The notes under the pieces: generated by a model
Told to the model about the DNA's origin: nothing
Seen by the model: only the letters and a program-made list of their open reading frames with translations
Databases searched by the model: none
Program-made: the position numbers and the translations under genes
Assembly: GCA_001464815.1 (NCBI GenBank)
Contig: LNDW01000005.1
Span: forward strand, 124,001 to 188,000
DNA: 64,000 nucleotides
Source: Betaproteobacteria bacterium Ga0077527
Lineage (GTDB): Bacteria > Pseudomonadota > Gammaproteobacteria > Burkholderiales > SG8-41
Direction of reading: 5' to 3'
Part shown: in pieces, positions 29,057 to 41,207 of the stretch
How positions within the stretch are numbered: the first letter of the stretch is position 1
Layout of the letters: every line of letters begins with the position of its first letter

Positions 29057-29097
29057 TAAAATAACGGCTTTTGATGCAGCACACAATGTGGTGCATC
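29057..29097 (+). promoter_or_regulatory. ppsA upstream region: -10-like element and imperfect inverted repeat
   Basis: In the 95-bp ppsR-ppsA gap, TAAAAT (29057-29062) is a -10-like element facing ppsA, without a recognisable -35. An inverted repeat, GATGCA (29073-29078) and TGCATC (29092-29097), whose arms extend inwards as CAC/GTG with one bulged base, lies just downstream and ends 29 bp before the ppsA ATG. It could be an operator or a 5'-UTR hairpin. Confidence 0.45.
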
Positions 29098-29126
29098 TTG
29101 CGGCACACAACGGCGGGAGCGGCGGC

Positions 29127-31511
29127 ATGAGCGGCAAGGAACTGGTGGTGGCACTCGGCGCGCTGCGCATGAGTGACGTGGGTCGGGTCGGCGGCAAGAA
29201 TGCCTCGCTGGGCGAAATGATCAGCCAGCTCTCCGGTGCAGGTGTGCGTGTGCCCGGCGGATTTGCCACCACTTCCGATGCTTTCCGGCTGTTTCTGGCC
29301 GAAAACGGCCTCGCCGCCAAAATCTCCAAGCGCCTCGCCGGCCTCAATGCCGACGACGTCAACGCGCTGACCGCGGCCGGACGCGAAATCCGTGACTCGA
29401 TCATCGCCCAGCCTTTCAGTGGGGAATTCCGCCTGGCGATCGAATCCGCCTACAACCAGCTCGTCGCCGACTCGGGTGCGGATGTGACCTTTGCGGTGCG
29501 TTCCTCGGCCACCGCGGAAGATCTGCCTGACGCCTCGTTTGCCGGCCAGCAGGAGACCTACCTCAACGTACACGGCCTAGACAACCTGCTCGAAGCGATC
29601 AAGCATGTGTTCGCCTCGCTCTACAACGATCGCGCGATTTCCTACCGCGTACACAAGGGCTATACCCACGACGAAGTTGCATTGTCAGCGGCGGTGCAGC
29701 GCATGGTGCGCAGCGACAAGGGTGCCAGCGGCGTGATGTTCACCCTCGATACCGAATCCGGCTTCGACCAGGTGGTGTTCATCACCTCGGCCTATGGCCT
29801 GGGTGAAACCGTGGTTCAGGGGCAGGTCAATCCCGACGAGTTTTACGTCTACAAGCGCGGGCTGAAGGAGGGCAGGAGCGCCATCCTGCGCCGCGGACTG
29901 GGCTCCAAGGCGCTGCGCATGGTGTTCACCGACAGCCGCCAGGCCGGCAAGTCGGTGCAGACCATCGAGGTGCCGGAGGCCGAGCGCCGCAAATTCTCGA
30001 TCAGTGATGACGAGGTGATGGAGCTGTCGCGTTACGCGATGATCATCGAGGCGCACTACAAGCGGCCGATGGACATTGAATGGGGCCGCGATGGCAATGA
30101 CGGCAAGCTCTACATCCTGCAGGCGCGACCGGAAACGGTGAAGGCCAGCGAGAAGGTAGACACCCTGCGCCGCTACCGCCTGAAGGAGCGTTCCGAGGTG
30201 CTGACCACCGGTCGCGCCATCGGCCAGCGCATCGGCAGCGGACCGGTGCGGCTGATCAAGAGCGCCGCCGAGATGGACAGCGTCAAACCCGGCGATGTGC
30301 TGGTCACCGACATGACCGATCCGGACTGGGAGCCGGTGATGAAGCGTGCGGCGGCGATTGTCACCAATCGCGGCGGCCGTACCTGCCATGCCGCGATCAT
30401 CGCCCGCGAGCTGGGCATACCGGCGGTGGTTGGCTGTGGTGATGCCACCGACCTGCTGAAGGATGGCAAACCGGTCACCGTGTCCTGTGCAGAGGGCGAT
30501 ACCGGATTCGTATACCGCGGCGAGCTGCAGACCGAGATCATCGACCTGTCACTGTCGAGCATGCCCAAGTCACCGGTGAAGATCACCATGAATGTCGGCA
30601 ATCCCGAGCTGGCTTTCGAATTCCAGCGGCTGCCCAACGAGGGCGTCGGGCTGGCGCGGCTGGAGTTCATCATCGCGCGCATGATTGGCGTGCACCCGAA
30701 GGCGGTGCTGGCCTATCCCGACCTCAGTGCCGACCTCAAGCTGGCGGTGGAGGAGCACAGTGCCGGCTACGCCGATCCAGTGACCTTCTACGTTGACAAG
30801 TTGACCGAAGGCGTGGCGACGCTGGGCGCCGCGTTCTGGCCCAAGCCGGTGATTGTCCGCCTGTCGGATTTCAAGTCGAACGAGTACTCCAGCCTCACCG
30901 GCGGTTCGCGTTACGAGCCGCATGAGGAAAACCCGATGCTGGGTTTCCGCGGCGCCTCACGTTACGTGTCGCAGTCCTTCCGCGACTGTTTCGAGCTGGA
31001 ATGCCGTGCGATGAAAAAGGTGCGCGATGAAATGGGGCTCACCAATGTCGAGATCATGGTGCCTTTCATCCGCACCGTGGATGAGGCCAAGCGGGTGCTG
31101 GAACTGCTTGCCGCGAACGGACTGGAGCGCGGCAAGAACGGCCTGCGCATCGTGATGATGTGCGAGATTCCCTCGAACGCGATTCTTGCCGACCAGTTCC
31201 TCGAGCATTTCGACGGTTTCTCGATCGGCTCCAATGACATGACGCAGATGACGCTGGCGCTGGACCGCGACTCGGGCATCATCGCCGATGCCTTCGACGA
31301 GCGAGACCCGGCGGTGAAATACATGCTGCATCTCGCGATCAAGGCCTGCCGCAAGGCCGGCAAGTATGTCGGCATCTGCGGCCAGGGACCTTCGGATCAT
31401 CCCGACCTCGCCGAGTGGCTGGTCGAGGAGGGTATCGAGAGCCTGTCGCTGAATCCTGACACCGTCGTTGAAACCTGGCTCTATCTGGCGAAGAAGGCCA
31501 AGCCTGCGTGA
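29127..31511 (+). CDS. ppsA: phosphoenolpyruvate synthase (pyruvate, water dikinase)
   Basis: Makes PEP from pyruvate and ATP for gluconeogenesis. The 794-residue protein has an N-terminal ATP-grasp domain ([34 protein letters not shown]), a central swivelling domain with the phospho-His in [21 protein letters not shown], and a C-terminal TIM barrel with [20 protein letters not shown]. The Thr next to the catalytic His is the site modified by the PpsR family. Start chosen at MSGKEL (29127). Confidence 0.97.
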   Translation: MSGKELVVALGALRMSDVGRVGGKNASLGEMISQLSGAGVRVPGGFATTSDAFRLFLAENGLAAKISKRLAGLNADDVNALTAAGREIRDSIIAQPFSGEFRLAIESAYNQLVADSGADVTFAVRSSATAEDLPDASFAGQQETYLNVHGLDNLLEAIKHVFASLYNDRAISYRVHKGYTHDEVALSAAVQRMVRSDKGASGVMFTLDTESGFDQVVFITSAYGLGETVVQGQVNPDEFYVYKRGLKEGRSAILRRGLGSKALRMVFTDSRQAGKSVQTIEVPEAERRKFSISDDEVMELSRYAMIIEAHYKRPMDIEWGRDGNDGKLYILQARPETVKASEKVDTLRRYRLKERSEVLTTGRAIGQRIGSGPVRLIKSAAEMDSVKPGDVLVTDMTDPDWEPVMKRAAAIVTNRGGRTCHAAIIARELGIPAVVGCGDATDLLKDGKPVTVSCAEGDTGFVYRGELQTEIIDLSLSSMPKSPVKITMNVGNPELAFEFQRLPNEGVGLARLEFIIARMIGVHPKAVLAYPDLSADLKLAVEEHSAGYADPVTFYVDKLTEGVATLGAAFWPKPVIVRLSDFKSNEYSSLTGGSRYEPHEENPMLGFRGASRYVSQSFRDCFELECRAMKKVRDEMGLTNVEIMVPFIRTVDEAKRVLELLAANGLERGKNGLRIVMMCEIPSNAILADQFLEHFDGFSIGSNDMTQMTLALDRDSGIIADAFDERDPAVKYMLHLAIKACRKAGKYVGICGQGPSDHPDLAEWLVEEGIESLSLNPDTVVETWLYLAKKAKPA

Positions 31512-33231
<1,720 letters not shown>

Positions 33232-33249
33232 GCGCGGCCGGAGCCCTTG

Positions 33250-35387
<2,138 letters not shown>

Positions 35388-35417
35388 ACACCGGCGCCGC
35401 GGCCGCGGCGACCGCCT

Positions 35418-35723
35418 ATGCGCCTGTTGACCCTGGCTCTTGCTGCATTGCTGCTGCTGATCCAGTACCCGCTGTGGCTGGGCAAGGGCGGCATTCTTCG
35501 GGTATGGGAAATGGAGCGCCAGATAGAGGCGCAGAAGCAGGTCAACGACAAACTGCAGTCGCGCAACAGCGCGCTCGATGCCGAAGTTCGCGACCTGAAG
35601 CAGGGTCTGGAGGCGATCGAGGAGCGCGCTCGCAATGAACTGGGCATGATCCGCAAGGACGAGATTTTCTTTCAGGTGATTGACCCCTCGGCAAAAATCG
35701 AGGCCCCCGCCACAAAAAAATGA
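35418..35723 (+). CDS. ftsB: cell division protein FtsB
   Basis: Small bitopic divisome protein that forms a complex with FtsL and FtsQ. 101 residues: a short cytoplasmic start, a transmembrane helix ([17 protein letters not shown]) and a coiled coil (about 35-75, [20 protein letters not shown]). Directly after eno as in most beta- and gammaproteobacteria. Confidence 0.93.
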   Translation: MRLLTLALAALLLLIQYPLWLGKGGILRVWEMERQIEAQKQVNDKLQSRNSALDAEVRDLKQGLEAIEERARNELGMIRKDEIFFQVIDPSAKIEAPATKK

Positions 35724-35733
35724 TGACGGAACG

Positions 35734-36591
35734 ATGAGTGCAAAACTGATCGACGGCGCCGCATTGGCTAAACAACTGCTCGCCGAGCTGGGTGAACGAG
35801 TTGCCGCGCTGCGTGCCCGTGGCTGCCAGCCGGGGCTTGCGGTGGTGCTGGTCGGGGACAACCCGGCCTCTGCGGTCTATGTACGCAGCAAGCAGCGCGC
35901 CTGTGAGGCCGCCGGCCTTAACGGCAGGGACATCCGCCTGCCGGCCACGCTAGCGCAGGATGAACTGGTGGCGGTGATTGACCGGCTCAATGCCGATGCC
36001 GCGGTGCACGGTATCCTGGTGCAATTGCCCTTGCCACCGCACATTGATGCGGCCAGGGTGCTGCAGCGGATCGCCTTCGCCAAGGATGTCGATGGTTTTA
36101 ACTGGCGCAACCTCGGTGCACTGGTTGATGGACACCCGACACTGGTGCCGTGCACACCTGCGGGCAGCATGCTGCTGCTTGAGCGTTCCGGCGTGCCTAT
36201 TGCCGGCAAACACGCGGTGGTGCTTGGCCGCAGCACCATTGTCGGCAAGCCGGCGGCACTGCTGCTGATCGAACGCCACGCCACGGTGACCCTTTGTCAT
36301 TCTCGTACGCCCGACCTCACTGTCCATACCCGTGCAGCCGACATCCTGATCTGCGCGGTGGGCCGGCCGCGGATGGTTACTGCGGACATGGTCAAGCCGG
36401 GTGCGGCGGTGATCGATGTCGGCATCAATCGGCTGCCCGACGGCAAACTCTGCGGTGATGTCGATTTTGAGGCTGTTGCAGAGAAGGCAGGCTGGATCAC
36501 ACCGGTGCCGGGCGGTGTCGGCCCGATGACGGTGGCGATGGTGGTCAGCAATGCAGTGGCTGCTGCGGAGAAGTCCCTGGCCGCGCTTTGA
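35734..36591 (+). CDS. folD: methylenetetrahydrofolate dehydrogenase / methenyltetrahydrofolate cyclohydrolase
   Basis: Bifunctional C1-folate enzyme. The ATG at 35734 (MSAKLIDGAALAKQLL) gives 285 residues, the normal length. Motifs: YVRSKQRACEAAG containing the catalytic Lys, LGRSTIVGKPAALLL of the NADP-binding domain, and PGGVGPMTVAMV near the C-terminus. It is the last housekeeping gene before the accessory region. Confidence 0.96.
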   Translation: MSAKLIDGAALAKQLLAELGERVAALRARGCQPGLAVVLVGDNPASAVYVRSKQRACEAAGLNGRDIRLPATLAQDELVAVIDRLNADAAVHGILVQLPLPPHIDAARVLQRIAFAKDVDGFNWRNLGALVDGHPTLVPCTPAGSMLLLERSGVPIAGKHAVVLGRSTIVGKPAALLLIERHATVTLCHSRTPDLTVHTRAADILICAVGRPRMVTADMVKPGAAVIDVGINRLPDGKLCGDVDFEAVAEKAGWITPVPGGVGPMTVAMVVSNAVAAAEKSLAAL

Positions 36592-36664
36592 GCCTGCCAA
36601 ATGCCCTGCAGCGCACTGCAACGGTGCGCCTGGTTTTTGCCTTCCTCGATCTAATTTTCTTAAC

Positions 36665-36684
36665 TTATTGTTTTTAAACAATAA
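36665..36684. repeat. perfect AT-rich inverted repeat upstream of the GntR regulator (left copy)
   Basis: TTATTGTTT (36665-36673) and AAACAATAA (36676-36684) are perfect 9-base inverted arms separated by two T. The central 16 bases (36667-36682) recur exactly at 48691-48706, at the other end of the accessory region. Located 64 bp before the GntR start codon, it is a candidate operator for that regulator. Confidence 0.6.
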
Positions 36685-36747
36685 TTTATTGCGGTTGATT
36701 GGCACGGCTCCTGCATGGTCTGGAATGGAGAGTTTAGAGCTCAAGCC

Positions 36748-37497
36748 ATGGACCGCAGTGCCCGCAGCAGCAGCATCGACACCCGCCGGGTCACCCTGCA
36801 TCAGCAGGTGTTTGACGCGCTGCGTGAACGCATCCTCGCAGGCGATTTCATCCCGCATCAGCAACTGCCCAGCGAATCCTGCCTGATGCGTGATTTCGGC
36901 GTCAGCCGCGTCACCGTGCGCCAGGCTTTGAAAGACCTTGGCAACGAAGGCCTGATTTACAGCCACCAGGGCAAGGGTTCATTTGTCAGTGCGCCACGTG
37001 CCACCTACAACCTGAGCGCGCTGCTCGGTTTTCACGAGGCGATGCAGGGCAAACCCTTTGTTGCCAATTCAAAAGTGCTCTCCACGGAAGAAGTCACGGC
37101 CTCGCGCGAGGTGGCGCAGGCACTGCACCTGCGCAAGGGTGATCCGGCGCTCGAGGTGCGCCGTGTACGCTGCCTGAACGCGCGTCCGGTATCGGTGGAG
37201 GTCAGTTATTTCCCGGTGGACATCGGCGCGCGGCTGCGTGGCCAGGACCTGAGCCAGGACATTTTCCCGATGCTCGAGCAGCGTGGTGTCGGACTCGGGC
37301 GTTCGCGCTTGTGGATCGAAGCCCGGCCCTGCCCATCACAGGTCGCCGCCGATCTCGAGCTTGAGGCCGGCATGCCGATCCTGCAATTGACGCGCCTGAC
37401 CTTCAGCGCCCTGGAGCGCCCGATCGACTTCGAGCACCTCTACTGCCGCGGTGATGCCTATCAGTACAAGGTTGAGCTGCGCCGCCATCCCTACTGA
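36748..37497 (+). CDS. GntR-family (HutC/UTRA subfamily) transcriptional regulator
   Basis: A 249-residue regulator with an N-terminal winged helix-turn-helix (about 20-85; SRVTVRQALKDLGNEGLIY, then QGKGSFV) and a C-terminal UTRA ligand-binding domain (about 100-240; FHEAMQGKPF, DPALEVRRVRCLN, IDFEHLYCRGDAYQYKVEL). UTRA domains bind small metabolites related to the regulated pathway. Adjacent and co-directional to the AprA-like gene (232-bp gap), so it probably controls that cluster in response to the imported substrate or an intermediate. The ligand is unknown. Start chosen at MDRSARSS. Confidence 0.88.
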   Translation: MDRSARSSSIDTRRVTLHQQVFDALRERILAGDFIPHQQLPSESCLMRDFGVSRVTVRQALKDLGNEGLIYSHQGKGSFVSAPRATYNLSALLGFHEAMQGKPFVANSKVLSTEEVTASREVAQALHLRKGDPALEVRRVRCLNARPVSVEVSYFPVDIGARLRGQDLSQDIFPMLEQRGVGLGRSRLWIEARPCPSQVAADLELEAGMPILQLTRLTFSALERPIDFEHLYCRGDAYQYKVELRRHPY

Positions 37498-37558
37498 AGA
37501 CGCGCCAAAGCGGTGCGATTGTCACCTCCGTGCACCCGCAAGGCGCGGCGCAGTTAAT

Positions 37559-37567
37559 ACAAGTTGT
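37559..37567. promoter_or_regulatory. candidate half-site palindrome upstream of the AprA-like gene
   Basis: ACAA-G-TTGT (37559-37567) sits in TTAATACAAGTTGTTTTG, an AT-rich patch within the 232-bp gap before the AprA-like start codon. It shares the TTGTTTT stretch with the palindrome upstream of the GntR gene. A role as a regulator site or promoter element is inference only. Confidence 0.3.
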
Positions 37568-37729
37568 TTTGCCGGATAGTCCCCTGGGCCAGCGCGTTCC
37601 GGGCTCAGCCTTTGGGCATTCCTTCCGTTGGTATCCGCTTGTATCGTGGCACGCCGGTTGCTGTAGGGAGGGTGAACCCGCGGCGGGCCGCCAGCGCGGA
37701 CGCCGCCCCCAACAGCAAACGGAGAAACG

Positions 37730-39469
37730 ATGAACATACCCGAGCCCCTGATCATGGAGACCGACATCCTGGTGGTCGGCGGCGGCACGGCCGGGCCGAT
37801 GGCCGCGGTCAAGGCCAAGGAAAAGAACCCGAAGCTTCGGGTAATGCTGCTCGAAAAGGCCAACGTCAAACGCAGCGGCGCGATCTCGATGGGCATGGAC
37901 GGCCTCAACAACGCGGTGATCCCGGGCCACGCCACGCCCGAGCAATACACCAAGGAAATCACCATCGCCAACGACGGCATCGTCAACCAGAAAACCGTCT
38001 ACGCCTACGCCAGCAACAGTTATAAAACGATACAGGAGCTCGATCGCTGGGGCGTCAAGTTCGAGAAGGACGAGACCGGCGATTATGCGATGCGCAAGGT
38101 GCATCACCTTGGCACCTATGTGCTGCCGATGCCCGAAGGGCATCACATGAAAAAAATTCTCTACCGGCAGCTCAAGCGCACCCGCGTCGATGTCGTCAAC
38201 CGCGTGATCGGCACCCGCATCATCACCGACAAGCAGGGACGTGCCGCCGGGCTGATGGGATTTGACTGCCGCACCGGCCAGTTCACGGTGATTCGTGCCA
38301 GGGCGGTGATCCTGTGTTGCGGGGCGGCGGGGCGCATCGGCCTGCCTTCCTCGGGCTATCTGTTCGGCACCTACGAGAACCCGACCAACGCCGGCGACGG
38401 TTACGCGATGGCCTATCACGCCGGTGCCGAGCTGGCGAACCTCGAGTGTTTCCAGATCAACCCGCTGATCAAGGATTACAACGGACCGGCCTGTGCCTAT
38501 GTCACCGGCCCCTTCGGCGGTTACACCGCCAATTCCCATGGCGAACGCTTCATTGAATGTGATTACTGGAGCGGCCAGATGATGTGGGAGTTCTACAACG
38601 AGCTGCAGAGCGGCAAGGGCCCGGTGTTCCTCAAGCTCGACCACCTCGCCGAAGAAACCATTTCCAACATCGAAGTCATCCTGCACACCAACGAGCGGCC
38701 CAGCCGCGGCCGCTTCCACGATGGCCGCGGCACCAACTACCGCCAGAAGATGATCGAGATGCACATCTCGGAAATCGGTTTCTGCAGCGGCCACAGCGCC
38801 TCCGGCGTGTGGGTCAACGAAAAGGCCGAAACCACGGTGCCCGGACTGTATGCCGCCGGCGACATGGCCAGCGTGCCGCACAACTACATGCTCGGCGCCT
38901 TCACCTACGGCTGGTTTGCCGGTGAAAACGCCGCCCAGTACTGCGCCGACACCGCCGCCGGCGAGGTTGATGAAGCGCAGATTGCCGCAGAGCGGGCGAG
39001 GGTGATGGCACCGCTGAATCGCAGCAACGGCATTCCCCCCAGTCAGCTCGAATACAAGCTGCGGCGCATGGTCAACGACTACCTGCAGCCGCCCAAGGTC
39101 ACGCGCAAGATGGAACTGGGGCTGGAGCGCTTCGCCGAAATCGGCGAAGACATCCGCCATATGACTGCCGCCGATCCCCACGAACTGATGCGGGCGATGG
39201 AGGTCCAGCATATTCATGACTGCGCCAACATGGCGGCGCATGCCTCGCTGTTCCGCACCGAAAGCCGCTGGGGCCTCTACCACTACCGCGCTGATTTTCC
39301 GGAGCGCAACGACGAGGAGTGGTTCACCCACTGCCATCTGCGCAAATCCGCCGCCGGCGCCATGGAAAGCATCAAGCGCCCGGTCGAACCTTACATCCTG
39401 CCCCTCGACGACGAGGAAAAAACCGCCTACCAGCGGCTGCGTGTCGTCAAGGAAGCGGTCAACGTCTGA
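37730..39469 (+). CDS. AprA-like FAD flavoprotein (fumarate reductase / adenylylsulfate reductase alpha family)
   Basis: A 579-residue cytoplasmic flavoprotein without a signal peptide. The dinucleotide-binding motif is at residues 14-24 (VVGGGTAGPMA), with ILCCGAAGRIG in the middle and VPGLYAAGDMASVPHNYM near residue 385. The order of motifs and the immediate 8-cysteine ferredoxin partner match the APS reductase alpha subunit more than succinate dehydrogenase. It is shorter than typical AprA (over 600) and lies before, not after, its ferredoxin gene. The substrate is unknown; a sulfur-containing compound imported by the ABC transporter in the same cluster is the leading inference. AGAAACGATG gives a modest ribosome site. 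Confidence 0.85.
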   Translation: MNIPEPLIMETDILVVGGGTAGPMAAVKAKEKNPKLRVMLLEKANVKRSGAISMGMDGLNNAVIPGHATPEQYTKEITIANDGIVNQKTVYAYASNSYKTIQELDRWGVKFEKDETGDYAMRKVHHLGTYVLPMPEGHHMKKILYRQLKRTRVDVVNRVIGTRIITDKQGRAAGLMGFDCRTGQFTVIRARAVILCCGAAGRIGLPSSGYLFGTYENPTNAGDGYAMAYHAGAELANLECFQINPLIKDYNGPACAYVTGPFGGYTANSHGERFIECDYWSGQMMWEFYNELQSGKGPVFLKLDHLAEETISNIEVILHTNERPSRGRFHDGRGTNYRQKMIEMHISEIGFCSGHSASGVWVNEKAETTVPGLYAAGDMASVPHNYMLGAFTYGWFAGENAAQYCADTAAGEVDEAQIAAERARVMAPLNRSNGIPPSQLEYKLRRMVNDYLQPPKVTRKMELGLERFAEIGEDIRHMTAADPHELMRAMEVQHIHDCANMAAHASLFRTESRWGLYHYRADFPERNDEEWFTHCHLRKSAAGAMESIKRPVEPYILPLDDEEKTAYQRLRVVKEAVNV

Positions 39470-39480
39470 GAGGAGCCGTC

Positions 39481-39714
39481 ATGACTTACGCCATACAGCG
39501 CACCACCGTTCCGGTCATTGTTGATGAGGAAAAATGCATTGCCCAAAAGGGCTGCACCGTCTGCGTCGATGTCTGCCCGCTGGACCTGCTCGCCATCGAC
39601 ATGCTCAAGGGCAAGGCCTACATGAAATACGACGAATGCTGGTACTGCATGCCCTGCGAGAAGGACTGCCCGACTGGTGCGGTGCACGTCGACATTCCCT
39701 ACCTGCTGCGCTGA
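39481..39714 (+). CDS. AprB-like minimal 2x[4Fe-4S] ferredoxin
   Basis: A 77-residue ferredoxin with Cys19/25/28/32 (KCIAQKGCTVCVDVCP) and Cys53/56/59/63 (CWYCMPCEKDCP). The irregular first spacing and the ECWYC second motif resemble the N-terminal half of APS reductase beta (AprB). The long AprB C-terminal tail that wraps around AprA is absent: the protein stops 14 residues after the second cluster. It lies 11 bp after the AprA-like gene and 14 bp before the HEAT gene, so it is very probably the electron-transfer partner of the flavoprotein. Confidence 0.88.
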   Translation: MTYAIQRTTVPVIVDEEKCIAQKGCTVCVDVCPLDLLAIDMLKGKAYMKYDECWYCMPCEKDCPTGAVHVDIPYLLR

Positions 39715-39728
39715 ACGGAGAGCGGACG

Positions 39729-40700
39729 ATGAGCACTTTTCAGGCTGCTGAATCAATGCCCGGTGATCTTCAGGCGCGTCTTGCCGATCCAGACGCCGAA
39801 GTGCGGCGCATCGCGGTGATGGAGCTGCCGTACAGCGATGAGGATGACATCCTGCCGCTGCTGCTGAGGGCACTGGCGGATGAGGATGCCGTGGTCCGTG
39901 CCGAAGCGGCCAAGGCGGTGGAAGGTTTCGAGGAACCCGAGGCGGTGACCGCGCTGCTGGGCCTGCTGCATGACCCTGCCGAAGAAACACGCCGCGCCGC
40001 CGCGGACACGCTGTCGGAGCTGAAGGACGACAGCAACGGCAACCTGCTGCTGCAGGCCGTGGCCGACAGCGATCCATTCGTACAAGCCGCCGTGTTCCGC
40101 GCGCTGCGGCCACTGCGCGTTGCCGGCAGCCTGGCGCCGGCGCTGTCCGGTCTTGACCATCCTTCGCCGCAGGTGCGGCGTGAAGCCACTGGTGTGCTGG
40201 GTTATCTGAAACATGCCGGATCTCTTGGACCGCTGACCCGTGTCGCGATGAACGATCCCGATCCTGAAGTCCGGCGTATTGCCGTCGGTGCCCTGGGCTT
40301 TGCCACCGATGTCGAAGTGCTGCCGGCTCTGACCCATGCGCTGGACGACAGCTCATGGCAGGTGCGCGAAGAGGCCGCGGGCACGCTGGGCAAGCTGAAA
40401 CTCAGCGGCGCCGTCGATCACCTGATCGCGGTGATGGGTGACCGTTACTGGCAGGTGCGGGTGCGTGCCGCACGCAGCCTGGGACGTTTGAAAGCCGTAA
40501 CCGCGCTCGAAGTGCTGGCCGCGGCACTGACCCACGAAATCAGCAATCTACGCAAGGAAGCGGTGATCGCGCTGGGCGAGATCGGAGACCTGCGTGCGAT
40601 TCCCGCCCTCGAGACTGCATTAAAAGACCCTGATCCGGATGTGCGCAAGCTGACCCAACTCGCGCTGAAGCAGATCCAGTCATTGAATGTTCCCAAATGA
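39729..40700 (+). CDS. HEAT-repeat (PBS-lyase-type) protein
   Basis: A 323-residue, all-helical, acidic protein of about nine HEAT/PBS-lyase repeats spaced about 31 residues, each with a DPDPEVRRIAVGALG-like helix turn (for example DPDAEVRRIAVMEL at 20-33, HPSPQVRREATGVLG, DSSWQVREEAAGTLG, DPDPDVRKLTQLAL at the end). No signal peptide and few cysteines. The start at 39729 follows GGAGAGCGG by 5 bases. Such repeats serve as protein scaffolds or as chromophore lyase helpers; here a scaffold or maturation role for the flavoprotein-ferredoxin pair is inferred from position only. Confidence 0.85.
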   Translation: MSTFQAAESMPGDLQARLADPDAEVRRIAVMELPYSDEDDILPLLLRALADEDAVVRAEAAKAVEGFEEPEAVTALLGLLHDPAEETRRAAADTLSELKDDSNGNLLLQAVADSDPFVQAAVFRALRPLRVAGSLAPALSGLDHPSPQVRREATGVLGYLKHAGSLGPLTRVAMNDPDPEVRRIAVGALGFATDVEVLPALTHALDDSSWQVREEAAGTLGKLKLSGAVDHLIAVMGDRYWQVRVRAARSLGRLKAVTALEVLAAALTHEISNLRKEAVIALGEIGDLRAIPALETALKDPDPDVRKLTQLALKQIQSLNVPK

Positions 40701-40749
40701 GCGTTCGCGAATGAATCTTCCTCAATGAACGTCAAGCCGAGAAGCTGAC

Positions 40750-41076
40750 ATGGCCTATATCGTCACCGAATCCTGCGTCAACTGCCGCTACACCGATTGT
40801 GTCGAGGTTTGTCCGGTGGACTGTTTCCACGTCGGGCCGAACTTCCTGGTGATCGACCCCGCGGGCTGCATCGACTGCACGCTGTGTGTTGACGAGTGTC
40901 CGGTGGAAGCGATCTGCGAAGCCTCCGAGGTGCCGGAAGGGCAGGAGCATTTTATTGAACTCAACGCCAAATATGCCGCGCTGTGGCCGGTGATCACGGA
41001 CAAGCGTGATCCCCTGCCCACCGCCGAGGAGTGGGCGCAGGTGCCGCACAAGCTTGCCGAACTGAAAGAGGCCTGA
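40750..41076 (+). CDS. fdxA: FdxA-type 7Fe ferredoxin
   Basis: A 108-residue ferredoxin of the FdxA family. The cysteines at 9, 12, 17, 21, 25 ([18 protein letters not shown]) and 40, 43, 46, 50 ([12 protein letters not shown]) fit one [3Fe-4S] and one [4Fe-4S] cluster. The family tail [17 protein letters not shown] follows. It is the second ferredoxin of the cluster, 49 bp after the HEAT gene, and could link the AprA-like enzyme with the large NAD(P)H-type oxidoreductase downstream. Confidence 0.93.
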   Translation: MAYIVTESCVNCRYTDCVEVCPVDCFHVGPNFLVIDPAGCIDCTLCVDECPVEAICEASEVPEGQEHFIELNAKYAALWPVITDKRDPLPTAEEWAQVPHKLAELKEA

Positions 41077-41207
41077 GGCGATCAGCAAAGGGAAAAAAGC
41101 AAAAAGCAGGAGGCGTGAAGCGGATACGGCTGAACGGAGAGTAAAGGCGGTAGATGAATCATGCGTGCGGACGGAACACTTTATCCAACTTTGACCGGGG
41201 AACTGCA

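Noticed and set aside
37403..39337. A 644-codon minus-strand frame opposite the AprA-like gene
   Set aside because: Antisense shadow; the plus-strand frame has clear FAD-binding motifs and a ribosome site.
37730..39714. Interpretation as dissimilatory APS reductase (AprBA) completing sulfite oxidation with Sox
   Set aside because: Gene order is inverted, the beta-like subunit is only 77 residues without its C-terminal tail, the alpha-like subunit is short, and neither sat nor a QmoABC/AprM partner gene is present.
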